Shown piece after piece: positions 43,907 to 53,018 of a stretch of 64,000 bases of DNA. The first letter of the stretch is position 1. Each line of letters begins with the position of its first letter. The DNA is from Ahrensia kielensis DSM 5890 (GTDB lineage: Bacteria > Pseudomonadota > Alphaproteobacteria > Rhizobiales > Rhizobiaceae): contig NZ_KB894530.1 in the NCBI RefSeq assembly GCF_000374465.1, positions 215,264 to 279,263 on the forward strand, read 5' to 3'. Under the pieces are notes generated by a model. The model was given only the letters and a program-made list of their open reading frames with translations, was not told where the DNA came from and ran no database searches. Position numbers and translations under genes: made by a program.

Positions 43907-44860
43907 ATGCTCATACATGAATTAATATGCCAAAAGATATCGACTGAGATCGACTATGTTGCTCCAGAGGCGACGTTTCTTGAATTGGCTTCGTTGCTTG
44001 CCAAGAAGAGAGTCGAGTCCTTGGTCGTGACGGATGAGCAAGGAGCGATGATTGGGTTAATCACTGAAAGAGATGTGGTTACAGCTGTTGGTAGCGTTTA
44101 TCAAGAAATCCCTGATCTGATTGCTCGCGATATAATGAGCACAAAAATTGTTTCATGCAAATCAACCGATAGTATTTCAAGTGTGCTCAATGAGATGCAA
44201 TCTCTCAATATTAGGCACATGCCCGTTGTGGATAATGGCAAGATTATAACGGTCATCGGTATCGCAGACCTACAGATGATTTGCCAAAAGCTCGATAAGC
44301 TTGCGATCACGGATTCACTGACTGGACTGTTCAATAGACGCGCTTATGAAAATGCGATGCTGGCTGAATATAGTCGTTTTAAACGTCACAAGTTCAATTT
44401 TTCAATCGCAATATTAGACATAGATTTTTTTAAGAAGATTAACGACACGCACGGTCATAGCGCAGGCGATATGGTTCTTGTCGAGTTCGCCAAAGCACTG
44501 CGGGCGAATGTTAGGGCTTACGATTTTCTGGCTCGCATTGGCGGAGAGGAGTTCGCACTCATTCTTCCCAATACAGAACTGAGTGATGCAATTCGTGTCT
44601 GTGAAAAATTATCAAATGCGATCCGTGCAATCGAGCTTTTCAACGACAGCGGCATGATCAAAGTTACAGCCAGTTTTGGCGTAACAGCCGTTAGTTCGGC
44701 ATTCTCAGATGTCGATGAAATGATAAAATTTTCTGATGATCTGCTATATGAGGCAAAAGAGCAGGGCCGAGATCGTATAGTGGCGAAATCTGTTGCGAGC
44801 GATGATACTAAGATTAGTTCACTGGCCGTTGACGATGTTGAAGATTATCTGTTCTCGTAA
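43907..44860 (+). CDS. Diguanylate cyclase with N-terminal CBS pair
   Basis: 317 residues, no membrane segment. A CBS domain pair fills residues 1-125 (VESLVVTDEQGAMIGLITERDVVTAV; MPVVDNGKIITVIGIADLQ), followed by a GGDEF domain starting DSLTGLFNRRAYENAM. The active site is GGEEF (residues 212-216), an accepted active form, so synthesis of cyclic di-GMP is expected. CBS pairs bind adenine nucleotides or related ligands, hinting at energy-responsive control. No RxxD inhibitory site is obvious at the usual place. An AT-rich hairpin GCAAATTT/AAATTTGC lies upstream at 43846-43865. Confidence 0.92.
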   Translation: MLIHELICQKISTEIDYVAPEATFLELASLLAKKRVESLVVTDEQGAMIGLITERDVVTAVGSVYQEIPDLIARDIMSTKIVSCKSTDSISSVLNEMQSLNIRHMPVVDNGKIITVIGIADLQMICQKLDKLAITDSLTGLFNRRAYENAMLAEYSRFKRHKFNFSIAILDIDFFKKINDTHGHSAGDMVLVEFAKALRANVRAYDFLARIGGEEFALILPNTELSDAIRVCEKLSNAIRAIELFNDSGMIKVTASFGVTAVSSAFSDVDEMIKFSDDLLYEAKEQGRDRIVAKSVASDDTKISSLAVDDVEDYLFS

Positions 44861-44890
44861 GGGAGCAATGTCTAAGCGCTTTGACATGAA

Positions 44891-45823
44891 TTAATCTAAT
44901 CTATGATAATGCGCTTCAATCAGTTCCGCTTGATCTGCCGCCGCCGTATCACCGCCGAAATTTTGATTTAGAGCAATCGCATATGGATATCGCACAGGTG
45001 CGAGTGCAGCGGCTACGGCGCGGTAATTTTCGATATTTTCAGCCTGTTGACTATCTCCCCAAATCGGCGCTTTGCCTGCCGTTAAAATTAGCATTTTATT
45101 GCATGCTTCAACACTTACATCGCTGGGTAGATCAAAGGCTTTTGGTAGGCGATCAAGATATTCCGGCCCGATGAAAGTACGCCAGCCGATGTCTGCAATT
45201 CCAGGCTGCATATCACCCACATAGGGCATCGCTGAATGAGTGCGACGCAATCCGCAGGATGGCATATCAAGGGTGTGCAACAGTACTGCCTTGTAGCGCC
45301 CCGCTAGGCGCGGCAGCAGCCAATTGAGGCTGTCATAGGCCGTGGGCAAAAAGAACCCAAAACCCTGCGCCGCACAGATCATCGGGGCTGTGGCCAAAGC
45401 GGATGCGATCTCATCGGCAAAGCTGAGTAGATCAGGCGCATCAGGGGAGACAGAGATTTCCACCATCGTTTGATCATCATAGCGCTGCTCAAGTCGGAAC
45501 CACGGCATTGCGGGGGGCAGTTCATCGGTATTGATCGCGCCAAGGCGCACCCCTGCGCCAGATGCCAACCGATCCGGTGCTGAGATCCAGCTGCGCAAGT
45601 TTTTCAGTGCTTTTGGCGTGACCTTAGACGGTTTGCCCGAACGTCCCACGAGACGCATCGACAATAGCCCCAGATCGCCGCCAAACCGCGCAACAAATGC
45701 GTCGAACATCGCTCCGACAGTCAAAGCGATCCGTGGATCATCCGGCGCGCCGTCCAAATAGGCAAGCGTACGAAACGCGGGTAGAGCAGCTATTTCATCG
45801 TCATACAGCAACGGGTCAGGCAT
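44891..45823 (-). CDS. DUF3396 (type VI immunity-like) family protein
   Basis: 310 residues, soluble. It fits DUF3396 in layout: RIALTVGAMFDAFVARFGGDLG near the start, the central SADEIAS-type segment CAAQGFGFFLPT, and the late block DIGWRTFIGPEYLDRLP followed by KMLILTAGKAPIWGDS and YRAVAAALAPVRY. Family members include immunity proteins against type VI secretion effectors. No effector, VgrG or other secretion gene is nearby, so this is an orphan. Assignment is from remembered family pattern, not a search. Confidence 0.7.
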   Translation of the reverse strand: MPDPLLYDDEIAALPAFRTLAYLDGAPDDPRIALTVGAMFDAFVARFGGDLGLLSMRLVGRSGKPSKVTPKALKNLRSWISAPDRLASGAGVRLGAINTDELPPAMPWFRLEQRYDDQTMVEISVSPDAPDLLSFADEIASALATAPMICAAQGFGFFLPTAYDSLNWLLPRLAGRYKAVLLHTLDMPSCGLRRTHSAMPYVGDMQPGIADIGWRTFIGPEYLDRLPKAFDLPSDVSVEACNKMLILTAGKAPIWGDSQQAENIENYRAVAAALAPVRYPYAIALNQNFGGDTAAADQAELIEAHYHRLD

Positions 45824-46156
45824 TCGGTTACTATCTCAACTCTTACAAATGGCCCGCACATCATTGCAGATTTTGGGCGTTTTTGCGATTACATTTACAG
45901 GGCGCGGTATCAAGCTAAGTTCGTCTTCAAGTAAAGGCATAGATTTATACGATGACCAGTGTTTCGCTTTGCGCCAAGTGAGGCAAAAGTTGGTGACACG
46001 CCAACCCTTTTCGAACGATTGAAAGCATGGGGCCCTCAAATCGAGCGCCGCCTCGCATTAGCGTCTTTGGATTTGTGGCAGTGTCATGTAGATAATTCTC
46101 ATGACGCAGAATAGCTGATACTCTCCGCGTATCGCATTGTATAAGGTTGATCTGTA
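45824..46156 (+). other. Intergenic region, no gene supported
   Basis: 333 bases between the divergent DUF3396 gene and the small membrane protein gene. A 67-codon minus-strand frame (45836-46039) has no ribosome site and Cys/Trp-rich chance-like composition. No repeat or clear operator was seen. Confidence 0.55.
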
Positions 46157-46456
46157 ATGAGAGAGATAGTTATTCCACTCGGTTCTATCGGGATATTTTT
46201 GATCTCGGTTTCCATAGGTTACGCGATGCGCAAGTATCAATGGCGGCTACCTGTGAGCATTATTGTATGCATAGCCTTTCTCCTCGCATATTTGTTTTAT
46301 GCCGCCGAAGGTGCAGGATGGGCGGGCATTGGATGGGTGATCGTCGGCATGTTTGCGATCTTACCTATCTGCGCTGGATTAATCTGCGGTTTAGGGTTTG
46401 GTTGGTTTAAAAACACTCGGGCGCCCGACGATGTATCGTCTCATGCTGACCGCTAG
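46157..46456 (+). CDS. Small membrane protein, unknown function
   Basis: 99 residues with three hydrophobic segments: IVIPLGSIGIFLISVSIGYAM, VSIIVCIAFLLAYLFYAA and IGWVIVGMFAILPICAGLICGLGFG. A weak AAGG site precedes the ATG by about ten bases. No family is recognised. The gene is isolated, between a DUF3396 gene and the end of the siderophore operon. Composition and regular membrane pattern favour a real gene. Confidence 0.55.
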   Translation: MREIVIPLGSIGIFLISVSIGYAMRKYQWRLPVSIIVCIAFLLAYLFYAAEGAGWAGIGWVIVGMFAILPICAGLICGLGFGWFKNTRAPDDVSSHADR

Positions 46457-46528
46457 ACTTGAACAACAGGATTTAGATGCTCCTTGTCGTAAGAACGACT
46501 ATGGGCGCTTTTCTCTCACCTTAATTCC

Positions 46529-47287
46529 TCACAAGAAATGCAAGCTAATGGGTTTTCCAGCAATCGTTTCGACATTGATCTGAAAACCGAAAACCGATTG
46601 TAATACATCCGGATGCATGACCTTTTCAGGTCTGTCATCGGCAATTATTTTCCCATCACGCATCGCGATAATCCGGTCCGCATGAACGGCTGCGTGATTG
46701 AGATCATGAAGAACAATAATGATGCTGCGCTGCTTTGTATCAGCCACATGGCGTAAAGTGCGCATCAGTTCACGTGCGTAGAAAATATCTAAATTGTTGA
46801 GCGGCTCATCCAGAAGAATGTAATCTGTGCCTTGTGCAAAACACATTGCTGCGCGCGCTCTTTGCCTTTGGCCGCCAGATAATGTGTCAACGAATTTATC
46901 TTTGATTTCGAACAGATCAAATATGCTAAGCGCTTCGTCTACTGCCTCGAAGTCCGCTTGCGTTGGTCTGCCTTGATGATGGGGAAAGCGTCCGAACTGA
47001 ACGAGTTCGCCGACGCGCAAGCGTCCCGCAACGGCGTTATCTTGCGGCATTACTGATAGGCGCTGCGCGAGCGTTCGGGAGGCTGTATTCGCAACGTTCA
47101 TGCCATCCACAATGATCTCACCTGATGTGACCGGCACAAGCCGCGCCATGGCGGAAATCAAGGTCGATTTTCCCGCTCCATTAGGACCGATGAGAGCCGT
47201 AATACCGCCGCTTGGTAGTTCCAAACTTATATCGCTGAGAATGGGCGTGCCCGAGAGCGATACAGCCACATTAGTAAGCTTGATCAT
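46529..47287 (-). CDS. Iron-siderophore ABC transporter ATP-binding protein
   Basis: 252 residues, FecE/FepC/YclP class. Walker A GPNGAGKST, Q-loop in VMPQDN, signature LSGGQRQRARAAMC and Walker B YILLDEPLNNLD, with the H-loop in VLHDLNHAA. It energises import through the two permeases encoded upstream in the operon and overlaps the second by four bases. It is the last gene of the five-gene iron operon. Confidence 0.93.
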   Translation of the reverse strand: MIKLTNVAVSLSGTPILSDISLELPSGGITALIGPNGAGKSTLISAMARLVPVTSGEIIVDGMNVANTASRTLAQRLSVMPQDNAVAGRLRVGELVQFGRFPHHQGRPTQADFEAVDEALSIFDLFEIKDKFVDTLSGGQRQRARAAMCFAQGTDYILLDEPLNNLDIFYARELMRTLRHVADTKQRSIIIVLHDLNHAAVHADRIIAMRDGKIIADDRPEKVMHPDVLQSVFGFQINVETIAGKPISLHFL

Positions 47288-48225
47288 GATTGCCCTCTAT
47301 AAAAAAGAATGAACAGAAAAGTAATGCCGCCAATGAACTCGATCAGTACGCCAAGGGGCAAAGCGTTGCTAAACGCATGACTAAGAACAGTTTGTCCTCC
47401 CACCAGAAGAATAATGGCGACAAGAATACTAGTGATAATGGTTTGGCTATGTTTGCTGGTTCCAGCCAGTCTTTGGCCAAGAGCAACAACCAACAATCCT
47501 AAGAATGTTATGGGGCCTGCCAGCGCTGTAGAAATCGCCACAAGCATGCCAACAAGAAGCAAGAGGACAACTGAATAACCACGCCAGTTAACGCCAAGTC
47601 CTATAGCGGTTGGTTTGCCCAGAAGAATAACATCGAGAACGTGACGCGCCCGCCAGCATATTGCCGCAGCGATAATTGTGAGCACAAAGCAAGGCAGCAA
47701 CAGATCGGCATTGACTGTGTTGAAATCAGCGTAGCTTACGCTTTGCACAATTGCGAAATCATTTGGGTCTATTAATCGGGAAAGTAGGGAAGATAGGCTT
47801 CGAAATAAAACACCGATGACAATACCGCCAAGAAGCATCAGCACGAGTGCATTGCTGTAACGCAGCAAAGGCAAAAAGAGCAGGCAGGCAAGACCGGCCA
47901 TCATAACAACTTCTATAGTGAATTTGCCCACCGGATTTAAAGCTGCATATCCAAATCCGCCCAATACAAAAACAAGCGCTGTTTGTAGCAAGACATAGAG
48001 CGCATCCATTCCCATGATCGATGGCGTTAAAATGCGGTTGGCCGTAATTGTTTGAAACACCAAAGTTGACAGCGCTACTGAGACAGATACTTGCAATAAG
48101 CTGAGCAGGCGCTCCAAGCGCAACTCCATGGCGAATTGCCAATTGCCGCGCACATTGATTGTCATGAATAGAATGATTGTCGCAATCGCAGTGAGAGCTA
48201 GAAGAGTAAGGCGTCGATCAAGCAT
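47284..48225 (-). CDS. Iron-siderophore ABC transporter permease (second, FecD/YclO type)
   Basis: 313 residues, FecCD family, about eight to nine membrane segments. Landmarks: ITANRILTPSIMGMDALYVLLQTALVF near residue 65, LGKPTAIGLGVNWRGY and GPITFLGLLVVALGQRLAGTSK, the segment contacting the ATPase. The start overlaps the previous permease gene by eight bases. The two permeases form a heterodimer, as in petrobactin or catecholate importers of the YclNO class. Confidence 0.92.
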   Translation of the reverse strand: MLDRRLTLLALTAIATIILFMTINVRGNWQFAMELRLERLLSLLQVSVSVALSTLVFQTITANRILTPSIMGMDALYVLLQTALVFVLGGFGYAALNPVGKFTIEVVMMAGLACLLFLPLLRYSNALVLMLLGGIVIGVLFRSLSSLLSRLIDPNDFAIVQSVSYADFNTVNADLLLPCFVLTIIAAAICWRARHVLDVILLGKPTAIGLGVNWRGYSVVLLLLVGMLVAISTALAGPITFLGLLVVALGQRLAGTSKHSQTIITSILVAIILLVGGQTVLSHAFSNALPLGVLIEFIGGITFLFILFYRGQS

Positions 48226-49174
48226 GGCGAAATGACCGACTAAAAATAAGCATCAAAAACGCGGCCGCACCGACAACGCCCATGATTGTTCCTGCTGGAA
48301 TTTCATAAGGGAAGCGGATGAGGCGTCCTATTAAATCTGACACAAGCACCAGAAGTGCGCCGCCTAAAGCAACCATTGGAATAGCGCGGCGTACATCATC
48401 GCCGATCAGGCGTGATACGGCTGCTGGAACAATCAAACCTATGAAAGGTAATGCGCCGACGGTTGCAACGGTCAAGCCGGAGATAACCGAAACGATGACC
48501 AATCCAATTTGTAGGGTGGATTTATAATCAAGGCCAAGGCCGATTGATGTGTCGCGGCCGAGCGCGAGAATAGTCAAGCGGTCTGCGACCCACCAAGCAG
48601 CAAGCATGACGACGCCGATAAACCACAAAGTCTCATAGCGTCCACGCATGACGCCAGAAAACTCACCACTCATCCAAACATCTAAAAATTGTAAAAGGTC
48701 ATAATGCCATGCGATTGCCACTGCCAATGCACCGACGATGCCGCCATAAATAATCGCAAATAGTGCAATCATATAAGGATCTTTGGACGACACTTTTCGT
48801 GCCAAGGTCAAAAATAGTGCTGTGCCTAAAAAAGCGGTGAAGCTGGCAACCAGAACCTTCACCATGATCGTTGATTGAGGCGCGAGTATTGTAATCAGCA
48901 AAATGCCGAGTGCAGCGCTTTGTCCGGTGCCTGCAATCATCGGGTCGACAAATCTGTTGCGTGCAAGGCTTTGCATAACAAGCCCAGCGATTGCTAAGCT
49001 TGCCCCAGTTAACAATACGGCAAGCGTGCGCGGCAAACGGCTGCTTAACATAAGCTCGATATTGGCAGCACTATTATCGCTGAAAATATCGCCTACGCCA
49101 ACGGCAAGGCTACACAAGCTCAATAGGAGCAGGGCAGCAATGCCAAGCGTTATTTGCGCGCGCACCGAGCTCAT
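48218..49174 (-). CDS. Iron-siderophore ABC transporter permease (first, FecC/YclN type)
   Basis: 318 residues, FecCD family. Typical segments are LSSRLPRTLAVLLTGASLAIAGLVMQSLARNRFVDPMIAGTGQSAALG near the N-terminus and GALPFIGLIVPAAVSRLIGDDVRRAIPMVAL in the second half. The start codon overlaps the stop of the binding-protein gene by four bases, so production is coupled. It makes the channel together with the next permease. Confidence 0.93.
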   Translation of the reverse strand: MSSVRAQITLGIAALLLLSLCSLAVGVGDIFSDNSAANIELMLSSRLPRTLAVLLTGASLAIAGLVMQSLARNRFVDPMIAGTGQSAALGILLITILAPQSTIMVKVLVASFTAFLGTALFLTLARKVSSKDPYMIALFAIIYGGIVGALAVAIAWHYDLLQFLDVWMSGEFSGVMRGRYETLWFIGVVMLAAWWVADRLTILALGRDTSIGLGLDYKSTLQIGLVIVSVISGLTVATVGALPFIGLIVPAAVSRLIGDDVRRAIPMVALGGALLVLVSDLIGRLIRFPYEIPAGTIMGVVGAAAFLMLIFSRSFRHA

Positions 49175-50079
49175 TCGTCTTTGGCAAAACCTGCGGCAAG
49201 CGCATCAAAAACATCCATTGTCGCATGCGCGCCACCGGCAGCAATGTAAACATTGGCTGATGGTGCATAGATGACGTTTCCGTTTTTCCAAGCCTTGGTT
49301 TGGCGAATAAGTTCATTATCAAGCGTAGCTTTAGCGTTCTGTTCGTTCGAACCAATAGCCGCAGCGCGGTCCACCACAATCAACCAATCAGGGTCAATAT
49401 CAGCAATAAACTCAAATGATACTGCATCACCGTGATCGCCAGCATCAATGTTCTCATCAGCTGCCGGAATAGCTAGCGTGGTGTGAACCCAGCCAAAGCG
49501 TGATTTTGGCCCGTAGACGGAAATTTTTGGCCCGTTGGTCATGACTATCAGCGCATTGCCTTTGCCGTTGGCTGCATCTTTTGCAGTTTTTATTTTAGCA
49601 TCAAATTCTGCAACAAGCGCTTGCGCCTTATCATTCACGCCAAAGATTGTGCCGTAATCCACGATGCGTTGACGCGCTTGATTGATGAGATCATCGCCCC
49701 AGATCGTCATGTCAATTGATGGCGCGATACGACCTGTTTGATCGATCTGTGTCGAAGACCGACCGCCAACGATAATCAATTCAGGGGCAAGTGCATTGAG
49801 CGCTTCAAGATCAGGTTCAAAAAGAGTGCCAACTTGCTGCGCTGATGTGAATTTTCCCTTCAAACTGTCGAGGTAAAGATTGTTCGGCACACCGTCAATT
49901 TTGATACCAAGTGCGTCCAATGTATCAATCGCTGCGATATCAAATACCGCAACTTTACTTGGTGTTGTCTCGATTGATTGTGGACCGGCTGCAGTTTGAA
50001 TTTCTGCACTCAAGGCAGGCAAGCATGTCGCTGTTAGTGATAAACCAACGAGGGCGAATAGGTTGAGTATTTTTTTCAT
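49171..50079 (-). CDS. Periplasmic iron-siderophore-binding protein (YclQ/CeuE/FatB-like)
   Basis: 302 residues with a signal peptide (ILNLFALVGLSLTATCLPALSA-EI). Type III binding-protein features: PSKVAVFDIAAIDTLDALGIKIDGVPNNLYLDSLKGKF, PELIIVGGRSSTQIDQTGRIAPSIDMT and DPDWLIVVDRAAAIG near the end. This matches the CeuE/YclQ/FatB group that binds catecholate siderophores such as petrobactin or enterobactin hydrolysis products. Because it couples directly to the permease genes there is no hairpin behind it, unlike the other receptors in this window. Confidence 0.9.
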   Translation of the reverse strand: MKKILNLFALVGLSLTATCLPALSAEIQTAAGPQSIETTPSKVAVFDIAAIDTLDALGIKIDGVPNNLYLDSLKGKFTSAQQVGTLFEPDLEALNALAPELIIVGGRSSTQIDQTGRIAPSIDMTIWGDDLINQARQRIVDYGTIFGVNDKAQALVAEFDAKIKTAKDAANGKGNALIVMTNGPKISVYGPKSRFGWVHTTLAIPAADENIDAGDHGDAVSFEFIADIDPDWLIVVDRAAAIGSNEQNAKATLDNELIRQTKAWKNGNVIYAPSANVYIAAGGAHATMDVFDALAAGFAKDE

Positions 50080-50129
50080 ATAGCTATCTCCGGCTCTGCT
50101 CGCAGATGCCGTCCTTTCAATGGCTTGGT

Positions 50130-52097
50130 TTAGAACTTGGCTTTAAGTGATAATTTAAATGAACGGCCTGGCTCATTGAGCGGTGTAACTTCGCCTAGGA
50201 ATTCCTGGCCATAAGTGGCGCGAGAAGCATAGGTTTCATCAAAGATATTGTTGACTGCAGCGCGAAGTGTCAGGTTTTCATAATTGAGCGGCGTGTATTC
50301 AACAAAGGCGTTGAATACCTCGTAGCCAGCCAAGGTCGTTTCCGTTGTGCTACCGCCAAAGTTGTCGGTTTCTTCCAGCACAATTTGTCCACTGCCACCA
50401 ATCGTAACACCGTAATCAGCAAATGTGTGGGCTGTCTCAAGTGTGAAGATTTGGCCGATAGGTGTTGTTAGGTAGTTGCCAGTGTAAGAGTCAGATGGAT
50501 CGCCATCAATTTTAGTATCAATATTGGCGTAGCCAACACGCGCAAAACCATTGCCCCAATCATAACCCAGTCCTACTTCGAAGCCGGTCGACGTCATATC
50601 TTTTGTCAATGCGGGGCCACCATAATAATTCGGTGTTCGCGCGTCATTGATTGCAGTATGGAAAACCTTTCCGCTGACATTAAAGTTGCCAAAACGGGCA
50701 TTCAATCCAGCAAAAACATTGTTGGATGTGACGGCTTTAAAGCCGCTTGAATAATCCCATGTCGGGTTCAATATGAAATTCTCTGCAAGTGGAATGCCGC
50801 CGAACACATGTGAAGCGCCAGCGCTTGCTGTCAAATAATCTGTGACATCGAACTCACCCGATAAATTGGCAGATAGGCCTGAAGTGTTATCGGTAAATCC
50901 AGTTACGCCTTCGATACGTTGAAAATCTGCACGTGCGCCGAATGAGGTGCGAAAGCGATCTGTAATATCAAGCCGAGCTTGCGCATATATACCGATGTTG
51001 GAAGCTTTTTCTTTGCCGTCTACATTGAGTGCGCTGTTGGAGAAGTTTTCATAGGTCAGATTTGCACTATCAGCAAAGAAGTCCACGCCGGCAGTTATCG
51101 AGCCATTATCTAGTCCAAATCTATTTTCCACTTTGCCGTTAAAACTATCTGTCTGACCGAAACCTGCTGTATTGTCATCTATAGCTGCCAGATTAGTAAT
51201 GCTGTAAGCTAACTGGATTGTTGGATCCCACAAGCCGACCGGATTTTCATTGGTATATGTTAGAGCCACATTCTGACGTGTGAGATCATAGTTGCGTGTT
51301 AGTGGCGGCGCTGGGCGAGGTGGCGGTGGTGGCGCTACAAAACCAATATTGGCGCGATAAGGACGCGCTTCATCATCGCCCACGCGCTCATAAGACAATT
51401 CAATTCGGTGGCCGATTTCTGATTGATAAGCGATTTTACCAAGGCCGCTTAGCAACTTCGTTCCAGAACCTAAAATCTCATTGCCGTCGCCGTCTTGCTG
51501 CCAATCGCCTTTGGCGTATTTGATGAAACCGAGCGCTTCAAAACCGTCTTTACGTGCGTAAAGTGCGTTGCTGGTTGTGAACACATCGCCATTGGTGCTG
51601 TACTCACCAATGGTAAAGCCGCCGAACATTTTACCATCCGGCAAAAGATCATCCACATCTTTTGTTTCATATTGAATAGAGCCTGCAAGTGCGCCAGGGC
51701 CAGCGTCGGCAGGCGCAACACCTGGATCAATGCTCACTGCTTTTAGCAGCGATGGGTCAATCAGTGTTGTTGCATTGTGGTGGAAAATTTTATTGTTCTG
51801 ACGGCTTCCGTCAATTGAAACGGATAGATTGGTTTCCTCAACGCCGTTGACGTATAATTTCTGTGAGACGGGTAGGGAGCTGCCTACTGCAATTGTTGGT
51901 TCGGCAGCAAATAAATCCTGAAGGTCTGTAGGGTTGATGCGCACGATGTCTTCATCGGTGACCTCAACGCTATTGTCGTCATTCGCTTCTGTGCCAATGA
52001 CGATCCGGTTTAGTTCAACAGCGTCTTGTGCCTGCGCGTAGGAAACAAGTGAAAAAATACTGACAGTACTGGCCAGAAACAGAATTGATTTAGACAT
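50130..52097 (-). CDS. TonB-dependent siderophore receptor
   Basis: Outer-membrane ferric-siderophore channel, 655 residues. Signal peptide ILFLASTVSIFSLVSYAQA-QD, a TonB-box-like ELNRIVIGT, a plug domain (about residues 45-150, with DGSRQNNKIFHHNATTLIDPSLLKAVSIDPG), then a 22-strand barrel ending SFKLSLKAKF with the terminal Phe needed for assembly. A Pro-rich segment APPPPPRPAPP near residue 255 would fall in an early loop and is unusual. First gene of the iron operon; 50 bases separate it from the binding-protein gene. Confidence 0.92.
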   Translation of the reverse strand: MSKSILFLASTVSIFSLVSYAQAQDAVELNRIVIGTEANDDNSVEVTDEDIVRINPTDLQDLFAAEPTIAVGSSLPVSQKLYVNGVEETNLSVSIDGSRQNNKIFHHNATTLIDPSLLKAVSIDPGVAPADAGPGALAGSIQYETKDVDDLLPDGKMFGGFTIGEYSTNGDVFTTSNALYARKDGFEALGFIKYAKGDWQQDGDGNEILGSGTKLLSGLGKIAYQSEIGHRIELSYERVGDDEARPYRANIGFVAPPPPPRPAPPLTRNYDLTRQNVALTYTNENPVGLWDPTIQLAYSITNLAAIDDNTAGFGQTDSFNGKVENRFGLDNGSITAGVDFFADSANLTYENFSNSALNVDGKEKASNIGIYAQARLDITDRFRTSFGARADFQRIEGVTGFTDNTSGLSANLSGEFDVTDYLTASAGASHVFGGIPLAENFILNPTWDYSSGFKAVTSNNVFAGLNARFGNFNVSGKVFHTAINDARTPNYYGGPALTKDMTSTGFEVGLGYDWGNGFARVGYANIDTKIDGDPSDSYTGNYLTTPIGQIFTLETAHTFADYGVTIGGSGQIVLEETDNFGGSTTETTLAGYEVFNAFVEYTPLNYENLTLRAAVNNIFDETYASRATYGQEFLGEVTPLNEPGRSFKLSLKAKF

Positions 52098-52387
52098 GTA
52101 GCCCCCAAATTTTGATTAAACTGGTGGCTTGACCGGTGTGGGTCTGGCTTCCTTGAGGCCGCAAGTCGCATACATGATAAAAAAACTCAAGTTTAAGTTT
52201 AGTTATCCAGTGCGTTTAATAACTTTGGATAAGGCTCGAATGTGAGAGCAGCTGAGCGCATCTCATAACTGCGTCTAACATCCGCTGTTGGTGAGCCGTG
52301 CTAAACACAAAGAGAAGCGTGTTGATCCCGAGTTTTTTGCGCACTCTTCGGTCTATGAAAGGCCAATCACGGGTTCTGCTTTTGTAC
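52098..52387 (-). other. Upstream region of the siderophore operon
   Basis: 290 bases between the TonB-receptor start and the LysR fragment. It should hold the minus-strand promoter of the iron operon; only the possible iron operator could be pointed out. Coordinates 52298-52387 precede the LysR-derived part of an open frame, and this leading part has no recognisable homology. Confidence 0.5.
52175..52194. promoter_or_regulatory. Possible iron-responsive operator upstream of the TonB receptor
   Basis: TGA-N9-TCA at 52175-52189, the form reported for RirA sites in rhizobia, overlapped by an inverted repeat AAACT-CA-AGTTT (52183-52194). The region is AT-rich and such short motifs arise by chance. 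Confidence 0.3.
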
Positions 52388-52567
52388 TTGCCGCTTGGCG
52401 AGATTAAGAAAGAATTAGCACAAGGTCAATTGGTGCATGTTTTGCCAAAATGGAGCCTGCCAATATTGGGCGTTTACGCAGTATGGCCTGACATAGGTCC
52501 GCAAAAAGCGCTGACCCGCCGACTGATCGAGCATTTTGTTGAACACCGATCCGAGCTTCTGTTGTAA
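52388..52567 (+). pseudogene. Duplicated 3' fragment of the LysR gene
   Basis: The last 59 codons match the end of the LysR gene at 42837-43730 (offset 8837 bases). The first 140 bases are almost identical at DNA level (LPLGEI ... QKALTRRLI), then the match fades over the final 15 codons. The DNA-binding and most effector sequence is absent, so it cannot be a regulator. It is read in an open frame from 52298, whose first 30 codons are unrelated. The near-identity implies recent duplication or gene conversion. Confidence 0.9.
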
Positions 52568-52589
52568 TTCAGTAAGTAACCGCTGCGGC

Positions 52590-53003
52590 TCAAATCTTAC
52601 GCATTAGCGTGGCAAGTTGTGTCTGTTCACCTGTCGACAATGGGGCAAGAATATCGCCAATCACATCTGCCATGGCGGCGGTAAGCGATGTCGTCAATTT
52701 TTGTCCATCTTCGGTTAAGCTTAACAAGCGCACCCGCGCATCATTTGCATCAAGGCTCCGAACGATTAAGCCGTGACGTTCAAGTTCGGATACCATCCGC
52801 GTCACTTGAGATTTGTCGCGGGCTAGTTCGCTAACCAAAGCGTTTATTGGTAGTGGCTGCGCATCGGAGATAATTTTAAGGACCATGGCTCCCTGCGGCC
52901 CAAAACCTTCAGGGGCAATCTCTTTAACTCGCTGTTGCATACCAATTTTCATGCGACGCACAAAATGATTCATCAATTGCGAGAGTTCTGAAGTCGTGTC
53001 CAT
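52590..53003 (-). CDS. MarR-family transcriptional regulator
   Basis: 137 residues with the winged helix of MarR proteins: LPINALVSELARDKSQVTRMVSELERHGLIVRSLDANDARVRLLSLTEDGQKL, flanked by dimerisation helices. It diverges from the DUF2798 membrane-protein gene with 87 bases between starts; that spacer carries repeated TTTAGTTGAC motifs, so autoregulation and control of the neighbour are likely. Confidence 0.9.
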   Translation of the reverse strand: MDTTSELSQLMNHFVRRMKIGMQQRVKEIAPEGFGPQGAMVLKIISDAQPLPINALVSELARDKSQVTRMVSELERHGLIVRSLDANDARVRLLSLTEDGQKLTTSLTAAMADVIGDILAPLSTGEQTQLATLMRKI

Positions 53004-53018
53004 TCTTTTGACCTATTA

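Noticed and set aside
45836..46039. 67-codon minus-strand frame
   Set aside because: No ribosome site or family resemblance; composition typical of a chance frame.
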